NCBI GenBank assembly: GCA_036244855.1
Contig: BQKZ01000657.1
Location: 92,127 to 156,126, forward strand
DNA: 64,000 bases
Source: Temnopleurus reevesii
Taxonomy: Eukaryota > Echinodermata > Echinoidea > Temnopleuroida > Temnopleuridae
Direction of reading: 5' to 3'
A program made the position numbers and the translations under genes. Below, piece after piece: positions 37,101 through 49,100 of this stretch. The notes beneath the pieces were generated by a model. That model was not told the DNA's origin, did no database searches, and worked only from the letters and a program-made list of their open reading frames with translations. Each line of letters opens with the position of its first letter. Position 1 is the first letter of the stretch.

Positions 37101-40100
37101 TGAAACTCCAACCAGCAGTGTCACTGGTCACATTAGTTCCATCCTGGAGGGATCGCAGGAGGGCGGGTTATCGAGGGACGGCGGGGTCTCGGAGGTTGAC
37201 AGTCCTTCCTCAGAGTCTGCCGACAGAACATTTGCATCATCCTTGCCAGTATCAAATGCAGAGGTGTGTTCTGATTTATTGAGAATGATGGTGATGATGA
37301 TGATGACGTCGACGACGACGACGACGATGATGATGATAATTATGATGATGTTCATGTTGATATATTGATAATAGTGATGAAATTGATATTTTGATGATGA
37401 AGACGATGATGATGATAATATTTCTAATGATCATGGTCATGATTACATAGATAGTGATGACAATGATGGTAATTATGATAAAGATAATTTTTGCAACATT
37501 TTGTAAGTGTGCATTAAAAAAACAATAACAGTGTGCTGAAATATATTTTTTTAATGTAATCTTTATTTTTATCATGAAAATCTGCCAGTGAAGAAATTCA
37601 TTCTCATCAGGTTTTATTGGGATGGGAGATATATTGAATTCACCCTATACTAGATATATCATTAAAACAAATACTTTTCTTTGATTCTTTTCTGATTAGA
37701 ACGAGACGAAGGGTCCACCATTAATGAAGAGCCCTTCCATATCATCTGACGGAACCAAAGCCAAACGTAGTAACTCATACATCGGTGCAATCAATCCAGC
37801 CATCAATGAGGACATGGATAAGTCCAACGTCAGTGCAGGCCTCCAAAAAGTAGTCCAGGTCAGCGAAGTGATGTCAAATGTGAAATTTTGGTTGTTTCCC
37901 AAAGTTTACTTTAAAATTTGATATGCAGTTCAGAGAATCTAACAAAATGTTATTAGTTTTAATGCTGAAAGAGGGGACGATCATTTGTGAGTATGTAATA
38001 TGAGAACGTGATATGGTATATGTAACATCAATGCAGGATTCCAAAAGTAACCCAGATCTGCAATGTCCTGAAAAGTGTTTTAATTCTAACATTTTGTTTT
38101 GAAAATTTGACTAAAATTTGATGTGAAAATTTGACTTAAATTGTATGTATGTTTGCTCCAGTAATATAGATTATTTTCTTGGATACCTTGTTATATTTGT
38201 GTCGTTGAATATTACATTTCTTTATTCTCTTTTATACTTGATGAATTCATATCACCAATTGAGCCGATTAGTTCATGTTGGAACCTGGGGTAGGGATGGC
38301 AGAAGTCCCTGATCATCCTATCCCATCACAACCTCATTGAAGCACCTCTTAATTTGAGTGTTCTTGAATATTATTTTTGTTCTTTAGGTATTCATCACCA
38401 ATTCAGCCAATGTTTTCCTGTTAGAGCCTGGGGGAGGGGTTGCTGGTGCCCCTGACCCCACCCGCCCTATCAGAGACCAGGTAGAGATCTGTACAAAGGT
38501 GTTGAGAAGCTACAGACGAATCGTTATGAATGTGAAACTAGAGAAAACAACCTGGTAAGTTAAAGTGGAGACTTTATATAGAATTATTATTTGTATTCAA
38601 ATTAGCTTTTATCATTTGAATGGTTGACATATTTTGCACTAAATATCAAATTGAATACAAATTAGAAGCACTTCCATGAATATTGTAGATCCATTTTTTT
38701 TATTGCCCAAATGTTCCAAAATTATTTAAAAGACTGGTGAATGGAATATGTGTGTTGGAAGACATACCATGATCAACCACTTCCATCCCATTTAAAAGAT
38801 TTGATGGATTCTATGGATATCTATAATCTTTAGTAAGGAGCAGTAGAAGAGAACAAACATTTTGTTTTTAATGTGACTTTATGACAATTACCCAACTCCA
38901 AAGCAAGACCTGATTTTGTAAATTGATTACAAGTAAAATGTTGATAAATGTTTGTAAGTAAGAGAAATGAACTACTCTTCCAGATATTAGACATTTTTCT
39001 GACAGAGTAGTATTTTTGTTTTTGTAACAGGGAGCAACTTCTGATGGTATTACTGAGAGTGACGGAGGGTATCCTAGGAGGCACACCAAGCAAACCAAGA
39101 CTCGCTTTGGGACAGCAGTTAGCACAACTTCTCTTTCAAGTAAGTAGACCAGAAGGCATCTCTTATGATTCTTTGGTTTCATTTTGTAAGTGCTTGTAAT
39201 CACACATTCTGTGGGATAGAAATTTGCATAATTACTATTTTAACTCTGTGATAAGCAAAATTTTAGGGATGTTACAGTGGAAGAACTTTTTTTCAATTTC
39301 AGAAATTTTCAGTGATCATATAGGATTTGGCAGCTTGATGTAATGCTTATGAATGATTATAGCTCAAGTAGTTCCCGGAAGATGTAAAATGGGGAGGGGG
39401 GTGGAGGAAGTGGGACTCGGACATACAAAAGCGGTGACAAAACTATGGAGTTGGCCAGATATGATAATTTATTAGTTATTTTCATCAATTATGTTAATAG
39501 AGCAGGCTATTTGTGGTTTATATTATTCCCTTTTTCCCTTAGTCTTTCTATGTACATAATTATGTTTTCAAGCTTTGAGTGATTTTAACCTTAAAAACAT
39601 TGTCACTCGTTAAGATTTTTTTCATTTAAAAAGGGCTCAAATGAAGATGTTTGATCTTTCAATTTTTTCAATTTTATTGTTTTTTTAAGCACTAAACATT
39701 GATTTTGAAGCCTAATATTTTCACAGCTTTGTTGTTTATTTTTTACGGCACCTCAGTAAAAAATGCTATATGTGCCAAAGTTTAGTTTATGTACGCTATC
39801 AACCATATAGGTGGCATTTAGAATCTGGCAATTGATAATTTTTTAAATGAAAACAATGTTGAACAATGTCTTTAAATTAGATTTGTTTATTTTGCGGCAG
39901 ACCTTGATTGTAACCCGGATCAAAGCTAACCTTGAGATACAGGTGTCGACAAGCCTTTGGGAAGACTTTCTGAGAGTACTCTCCCCACTCATTTGGAAAA
40001 TCTCATTAAGGAGTGGTCAGCTGTGGATGGTTCAGGATGTTAATTGTTAAACTTGACTTAATAATGTTTAGGGTAGTTTGGGAACTTAATTGTTTAATTC

Positions 40101-43100
40101 AATTTTATTTGTTTGTTTTGATACAGACCTTGATTGTAACCTGGATCAAAGCCAACCTTGAGATACAGGTGTCGACAAGCCTTTGGGAAGATTTTCTGAG
40201 AGTGCTCTCCTCACTCACTCATTGGGAAAATCTCATCAAGGAGTGGTCGGTAAGTTAAAATTTTCTTCATTTTTTGGCATCTTCTAAAATGTCATTGTGT
40301 GTATAAGAATTGATTTTTGTGAATGAATATTTATAGATGTATTCTACATATAACAAAACCGTTGCAAAGACTTTCGTAGATAATTTTCTTGGGTAAATTC
40401 ACTGAGCAGTGCAAAATTGATATTACTTTATCCCTTCATTGTCGAATGCCAAATGCAATAGCAGCAAATCCTACCATCAAATTCTCCATGAAATCTTCTG
40501 AAATTTTTCTTACAACCCTTGAAATTATAAGTTGTGACCTTATGAGTTTATTGGAGAGTGCTAAAGCATGTTGTAATGAGCAGTTTATCATTACCTGAAT
40601 TTTTGTGGCTGGAGATACCCTAGATATAAATAAAATATTTCTCTGTTTATTTTCATCTCGCAGAGAACTATGGAGACCTTGACAAGAGTTCTTGCCAGAC
40701 GTGTCTACCATCTAGACCTGAGCAACCTACCACTCGACAAGCTCTCTGAGCAGAAGCAGAAACGACTACGAGGCGTAGGTGGAGGGCCGCCCCTCCAGAC
40801 CGCTGCAGCCCTCAAGAAGCAGGGGATGCACGAGAGATCGTTCTCCCGGGGATGGAGCCGTTGTGACTCCACGTCTCCCAACAGCATGGAGGAGCTGGAG
40901 AGGAAGAGGAACAAGATGAACACCATCGGAAGCCAGAGCGACCTCTCCAGGATCAGGGAGATGAGACAGAGTGAGAAGGATGGTAAGTGGAGCTTCCAAC
41001 TGTTCTTATTCTAAAGATGTCAACCTCCTGGAATATGCATGAGGGAAAAACACAATGTGATTACCAAACAGTTGGATTAAATAATTTCTCTTCAGAGAAA
41101 GCATGATAGCAATAAGCATAATATATATGCTTACTTTCTTATGACTTTTGTGGATGTAGCTGTTTGATGATTCACAGTTTAATTCTTATCTTCATGCATA
41201 CATGTATTCCATAACAATAACATTGACATCTTTATAAATTCATATACTTGCCTGCTTATATTTACTCATGGTTTCAGTATCAAATTGTGGTTCTGAATCT
41301 TGCCATACGTTGAGCAGGATATTGTTTTTTCTAGTAGTATTTCTGAGTATGAGATGGATTATCAGACCTTGCTTATTCATATCATTTTGACAAACTTTCC
41401 TATAAAAATATCAAGTTTGTTTTAGTTTTCTGAAAAAGTACCCCAAAATCTTGTAATACTGCTTCCATCTTTCACACTTGCTGGATTTTCTGCATTTTAT
41501 ATATCATTTCCCTTTTCATATTTTTATCACTGATTTTTGCAAGATATTCCAATGCCACAATATTGATTTTTTTTTGTCCTTATAGTTTTTCTTTTCGATG
41601 TTTGTATGAAACTTATAGAGGGTAAGCAAAAAGAGATAAAAAATATAGACTCTGACTCTTTTCACATACTGTATCTTTTACCTAATTTAACTTACACTGC
41701 ATTATGTATTGAATACTGTTTATATCATAGCACTCTCTGTATTATAAATTATTGGCAACAGATTCTCACATCTAAGAAAAATCTTGTAGTCTTGTGTCTA
41801 ATATGAGGTAAACTACTTGTATGGTTATGTGAATGTGGGATTAATTATATGAATACAGGTGTATTGGGAAATTAATTATACTTTAAGTGACTAATTAGAA
41901 GGCCATCTGGTTTATGCCTTAGATTATTGGTAAAGGAAATCCACCTATTAACTTTAATTTGAAGTATAAGAAACTTTATATCCGATGAAGTAATCCATTC
42001 TTCTTGGTTTTGTGGTGGATGGATTTTTATATGTTGAGACAAAACAATGTTTCATACATCATTATCTAGCCACCTATATCAAACAAAACCCATGGTTTTT
42101 CAACCCCTGATTCACAGAGACTTGTGCTCAGGTGCAATAGGCCATGGACAACCCAATTTTGAACAAAGGCATGACAAATAATCTTTAATATTTGAATGGA
42201 AATAAATTTTGGTGCTTGGTGATAGAAGATTGTAATGTATCTCCTTCACTCATCTTTTGTAATGCTTGTATATTTAGTGGGTTTGTGAGGACATTTTCCC
42301 TTATTCTTGAATGAATAAGATTTTATGCGGATAATAAAAAAACAATTATCTATAATTTTCTTGGATTTCCAATTAAATCAAAAGAAATTACTGATCAAAG
42401 TGTGGGCATCTGGCATTCGAAACCTGCTTCAAATTATCAGAGAGTTGGCCATGCCAGTTAATGTTTCGTTTTTAGTTAGGATTTTCTGATATCTAAAAGA
42501 CAACAAAGATTGCTAAAAGTAAAATATCAACTTCAGATCTCAAACATAGGCCATCAGACCCCAGATACCAAAAATTTCACACATAATATCCCATTTTGTA
42601 TGTGATGTAAAAACTTTATCAATCTGAATTGCGTTGAAATCGGGATACAAAATTATATCCAACAATCCACTTGCAAATCACATATGGCAATTTATCTGAT
42701 ATTTCTGTTTCATATCTATGGGACCAAAGTTGTGATATGTTTTAAATGAATTGCTCAAACATTTGTATCTATTCCCTTCCATTCAAATGTAACAGTACCC
42801 CTATTTATCTGTAATTTATCATCCCAACCTTCTAACACAGTCCCACCCACTACTATCCATGTAACAGGTGATGTTATCTCATTACATTCATCGCAACCTA
42901 ACCTATCAAGGCAGCGGTCCCTAACTGTGGATCCTTTAATAGCCACTAGGGAGGAACAGCCCTTGGTGACGACAGTCCCTGTACCAAGGAGTAGTAGCGA
43001 AGGAGAGCTCTTTGAGTTCAACTTCCAAAGAAATAAAGGTCAGTCAATCTTCTTAAAACCAAGTGAACTTTAAAACCTATTGTTTGAAATGTTTGATTTC

Positions 43101-46100
43101 TCTTGTGCTCCTTTCGAGGGTTTTTCTTGGTAGATATGAGATATGAGAATTACAGATTTTGGGGCTTATCAGAACAGGGCGGTGTTTCACCAAATCGTTC
43201 TTAAAGTTACGCACAACTTTAAGAAAGACTGGAGTACGTTAACTAGTGTGATACGCGTAAGATTCCCCATCATTCAGCGCAAGAACTGATACAAGTCAAA
43301 CGTAAAGTCGTGCGTAAATTCTCTCTTATTTTGGTGAAACACCATCCAGAACAGGTTTTGAAATATATCATTGTGCAGAATTCTACCTGTAGATGAGATT
43401 AAAAGACAACCCCATATTGGAAGACCATATTACAATATTGAAATTGCCAAATTGAAGAATGCCGAAGCATGTATTGGAGACTGTATTTGTTTTGACATTT
43501 TCGATTTTTGTAGCGCTTACAGATGCTGACGTTTCTTTCAATATCTCTCAGAATTTTGCACAATAGATATTTTCAACATCCCCAAGCATCCTCCCATGTG
43601 TAGCATACACTTGATATATTCTGCTGGTTGCTGGTATTTGGGAAATAATGTCTGTGAATAATAAAGATTAATTCATTTGTTTATTTATGTATGGATTATA
43701 ATCATTGTTTCCACATGAGCCTATATTTTGCTAGTTGCTGGTGCCCTATTTTGGGAAAATAGCTTTGGCAAAAACAACAATTAATTAACAATTCATTAAC
43801 TTTATATTCATGATGTTTGATATCAAAATTGTAATTATATATCCAGTTATTTGCTGGTACTATATTTTAGGAATAACTTTTCTAACAATAAGGATTAATT
43901 CATTAACATATTTGTTGTGTTGAATATAATCATTGTTTGTACATGAAACATATACTTTGCTATTTGCTAGTAATAAGTTGGGGGAATAACCTTGCTAACG
44001 ATAATAATAATGATTTATTCATTAACATTTATTGTGTTGAGTTCATGACTTTTCTACATTTCATTTCATATTTCATATTATAAGCCATTGCTTTGAGAAC
44101 ATTTGTTTAATCACTGCCTACAGCTTTTTACATTACTTTAATGGGAAAAGCATTTTCCAAGACTTTGAAGAGATTGAGTGCAAATCAACATCATCGTCCA
44201 ACTTGTTTTGACAATACATGTAGCACAATAAAATGATTTTATATGCTAAATCATTTGATAAAATTTCATTTTGCAGGTCTTAAATTCAATAGCAAACAAA
44301 CAAATCATTTAGTTAGCACCCATAGAATAAAATTAAGCATTATACAATTTCTTATACTGTGATATTTTTAAACACCAAAGCTGTGTTTCATAAAGAATTT
44401 GTAGAGGTAACCACAACTCTGTGGCTGAGGTATCACCTACAAAAGGGTCACCAGTTGTGTGCAGAGTGGTGTGTACCTCTATGAGGAGCTTTAGCAAACT
44501 AAACCCTGGAAAGGCACATTAATCATATTTCAGCCCAGAAGAGCAAGATAAATCATTAGATGTTAGCCAAAGCGACAAATTCACTTCACCTACATACAAA
44601 TAGAGCCATTTCACCATAGAGCAGACTTCATACATGTGCTTCACATTTTTTCTTGCAGTAATCCTATTATAGAATAATGCTGATTCCCAAATGAAACTCT
44701 GCACAAAATCTTCAAACTCTTTGCAATAACTGTGAGCAGAAGGGACAAAGGACATGGACAAATTGAACAAGTTGATTTAAGCATTCACAATAGCCTCATG
44801 ATCGCAAAAGAAAGTCCCAGGTGCAACTCTTGTTCAACATTCTCCCATAGAATAAGAAGGATTGAAATTTATTTAGTGTCTATCTAGCTATCGTTAATGC
44901 TTGGCTTAAGGTTGTTCACTTTGTCTCAGCATTTGTCCCTTCTGCTCAGAGTGAATATTGTTGGATGAATATTATTCATGTATACCAATATCTCATCAAA
45001 AATGTAATCTGCAAGCATAGATCCAATCCAAGCAGTCGATTTAATGTCATGTACTAGCGGGAGTAACATGTTTGGAGGGGAGCACTTATATGTACATTAA
45101 CAAGTCCAGGAATATGTGTCATAAAGCTGTTCGTAGATTTACGCACGACTCTACTCATGACTGGTACACGTTCTAAGGTGCAATTAAGCGACAGGAGTTG
45201 CCATTGAGAGCAGGAAAGGATTATCTGTCGTTCATAGAGTCGATCGTACCTCAATGAACAGCCTTATGAAACACATCGCTAGCAGCAATTGGCTGGAAGT
45301 AGTTATAGTCTTTTCATCCAGACATAGTTACTTTTCATAAAATGCATCACAAACAAATAGGGACCAAAGAATATCTTGGAACACATAGGGGTCGAGTCAA
45401 AGGGCCTTAATCTTTCCAATTTGTGCACATTTACAATGTAATGAAAAAGTAGTGGTAATGCCCCCCCCCCCCCTTCTCATTTCAACATTTGTGGTCCCTG
45501 AAAAGTAAATTGTATACTTGGATTGGGTCTGTTGCAATAGACTAGCATATTTGTCTACCATTCTATACAGAGGATGGAGAGAGAAAGGAAGGAATGATGG
45601 TGAAATCAACAACATTCCCCATGGTTGCCAGGCAACAACATCCATGTCAGAATGGTATTACTCTTTCATCATACGAAGAGCTGCTAACCTTCGGGAATAT
45701 TGTTGAGATAATTATAATGAAAATTTTGTGTTTACTTCTCAATTGAATAATCTGAGGAAAAGATATTTTGTTCTCATAGTTTATCCCATGAATGAGAACA
45801 CATTGGTCAGAATTCACCAAGATGGTTTATCTGGTGTGGGAAAATTTAAGTGGAGATGCGCTTGGTTTAAAATTGACCAATACGCTCATTCATTAGATCA
45901 ATTTTATGTGTACATGTGCTAAAGCAAGCTCATTTACGCTTAAATTTTCCCACGTCAGGGTTTGTACCTGGTTTAGAACATTGACTAAAATAACTCCCCT
46001 TTGTGAATTCCGAGCATTTGGCTTAGCTGTTTCACTATTTGAAGTTAGGATTTCTAACTTGATGAATATTCCCAAAGGTTGGCAGGTCTGAATACTTTAT

Positions 46101-49100
46101 TTTTTCCCCTTTTTTTGCAGAGCCATTCCAGAAATTAGTTTTTCTTAGCCGCCTCCATTTCATGTGCTAAATGTTGAATCTTTTTATCCACCTTACTTAC
46201 TGCCTGTATCTGCCTGTACTTTTATATCTTATAGATTAATTTGTCATGTGCTCTTCATGTGAATTTTAGTGTGATTTTATATCATTTTTGTTTTTGTGTG
46301 GTTCATAGTTGTTTTACTAACTTATTTTTCATTTGGGAAAAATTCATACTCTTAGGCACTAACTCATGTACATATATAATAAAATTGTGTATAGTCAGTT
46401 GATCGATGTGCTCTGATATCAAACAATATAGGTTTCTAACATTTTGTTATGTTTAATGCATGATTTTTCAACTCTCTCTACAATCATTTATCAATAATTG
46501 AGTTCGTAGTGTTTTCATTTATATATATTTTAGCTACAGAATATTGTTATAAAAACAATTGGTTCATCACTATATTATCCACTATAACAACTTATTTTTG
46601 GCTTGCCTTAATGAATTACACCATTGCATACCTTATTTTGGGCCACTTTTGAATTGTGCTAAGTTCATGCAGGAAATTGAAAGTAGATTATTTTTCAAGC
46701 AGATATTATTTCCACCAAGATTGATGGGTTAAAGGTGAAGTGAAATTAAGTACTACTCTGGTAGAATTGTTGTATTTATTAAGTTCTAAAGTTTGTGAAC
46801 TTGATCTCTTACTTCCAGGACAAAGTGAGAAGATAATGGATGAGTTAAACTTGAGTGAGAGTAGCATGCCGCTCATCAACCACCCCGACAACCTAAGCCT
46901 TGATGATAACAACTCCCTGGAGGTCCCTCTTGCGGACTCCAACCATACCACGCCAACGGACCTGAACCGCATCACGCCTACCAGCAGTCTCATCGAGGAA
47001 ATCGACCAGGAAGTTGCGTTATCGCCTAGCATGCACTACCAGTCTGATGGGAGCGGGGGATCGGCGACGCCCCTTCTTGGCGTTCATAACTACTCTGGAG
47101 GAAGCGGCAGTGTCACGCCGGTATCTGTCACCCCTCACTTCGGCTATGAGGGGTCATCGCCGGGCGGACTTGGGTTCTGTAACTCTGACAATGCCTCGCC
47201 GGGAGGCACAAATCATTATAACTCTGACGAGAGTTCGAGAGACACACCACTCATCGGAGTGTTGAACGATAATGGAGATATGGTAGACCTTGCCAAAGAA
47301 TCACCTTTAATAGAAGAGGAGGATCAGAATATTAACATTGAGGATAGGATGGACCTTGCTAGTGAGAGAACTGATTCAAGTTCCATAGGTCAGTATTTTG
47401 TCATCCTTTGAATCTATGTGCAATGTAACGTTGAACAGTTTTTGAATGATAACGGAATCAAAGAACTTTTTTCGAGAATCTAAACTGAATTGACTTCTAT
47501 AATTTCAGCAAGGTACTGAATAAACCGAAAGGATAGCAGTGGATTGAATTTGGTTTATCTTGTAACCACATCCTTCCGAAAATTTCTTTGCAGCATAAAG
47601 CATAATATGTTGTAGAATTATCTTGCAAAGCATGTAATTAATATCATGTCAATATGTCAAAATCTCCACATTTTGATGCAATTTTTGACACGTAAAAGAA
47701 TATTGATCATGATACATAGTAACCTAAGACACTTAGTACAGTCAAACCTGTCTATAAAGACCACCCAAGGGAGTCAGAAAACATGGTCTTTAAGAGCAGG
47801 TGGTCTCTAAAGACAGGTTCATTAACACGTAAATTGCTTCCAAGGGAGACCAGAAAGGTGGTCTTTATGGACAGGTGGTCTTTATATACAGGTGGTCGCT
47901 AGAGCAGGTTTGACTGTATATTATCAATTCACATGTTCAAATTCCACTTGTTAGCAGGAAACCATGAATCAGTCCAGTGCCCTGATGCCAGCGTGATGTC
48001 AGGTGGAACTCGTATCGGATGGCATCCTGACGTAGCAGTGGTGGTCTGGAGGAGGATGTTGTGAATCCTTGGTGATATTAATCAGATCAGCGATCCGAGA
48101 CTTCACTGGGTTGTACTAGAGTGTCTATGGGATACATGGCAGACGTTAGCCAAGGTGAGATAGCAGCATTTCTGTTTCTTTTTATCAGATTATTGATTTT
48201 AAATACTTAGTAGTCAAATGATGGATTCTTAAGAGTCAATCATATGATAATGATAACAATGTAATAATAGTAATTTGTCTTATTTACCTAGGTTAGCCGC
48301 TTCATTTTCAGGAAACTTCTCCCTGTGGGCCCTTATACGCCTACCAACCTTGATATATAAATTTGCCAATTACAATTGAGAAGGTACATTATATGATATA
48401 ATTTTCCATACACATGTATTCTATGATACCCTGTAATGTCCACTGGATTATGCTCAAAATTTTGCATGCTGAAAATAGTTTGATGGTCTCAATAGCTGAA
48501 TCACACGTGTCTGAGCTTTTTCACATTTTTCCACTACTCAGATCCGTGACAACCAGGGCATCAGTACCGACAACCAGACCACGCCCCCTCCCCCAGAGAA
48601 CATTCCACCCTTGCTCCTCTTCTCCCCATGGCTCTTCCGGGCAACCTACCTCCCTGTGGGCTACCAGCATGGCCGGCTGTCAGCGTACAAGCAGCTCTGT
48701 GCCATGACGGTACGACGGCAGGATCATCCACTACCCAATGAGCATCTTGTACACTTCTACAGAGTCCTACACTATGGGCTTGTAGGAACTGATCAGGTTA
48801 GTTTACATACTTTTCATTGGCAATGTATGATGTTTGAACCTGGGGAAAGGACCGAGAGGGAAAAGGGGAGGGGGTAGAGGGAAGAGATTAGGGATTGGGG
48901 AAGAAAGGAGGGAGAGAGAGGTGGAGGGAACAAAACTTGTAGGGAGAAAAGGAAAGAAAAATGAAGGAAAGTACATGTATGGATGGTGAAAGGGTGTGAG
49001 ACAAAGTGAGAGAGGCACTCTGTGTACGTGCTCTGTGCCATGAAGGATGTGCTCTGTGCCGTGATGGTACTATAACAGGACCATCCGCTATTCATTGGGC

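Larger units (their letters stand above)
43039..46818 (+). other. RALGAPA intron 17
   Basis: About 3.8 kb with two MITEs and the 112-base tandem repeat. Exon 17 ends and exon 18 begins in compatible phase, so no missing exon is required. Confidence 0.75.

Noticed and set aside
37276..37575. His-rich and Ile-rich frames
   Set aside because: Translation of the GATGAT microsatellite beside exon 11.
43620..44050. CRISPR array
   Set aside because: Eukaryotic context; the units are degenerate throughout, without constant repeats and variable spacers.
48062..48064. TGA read as selenocysteine
   Set aside because: RalGAP alpha proteins are not selenoproteins, the aligned residue is Gly rather than Cys, and no SECIS could be assessed because the 3' UTR is outside the window.
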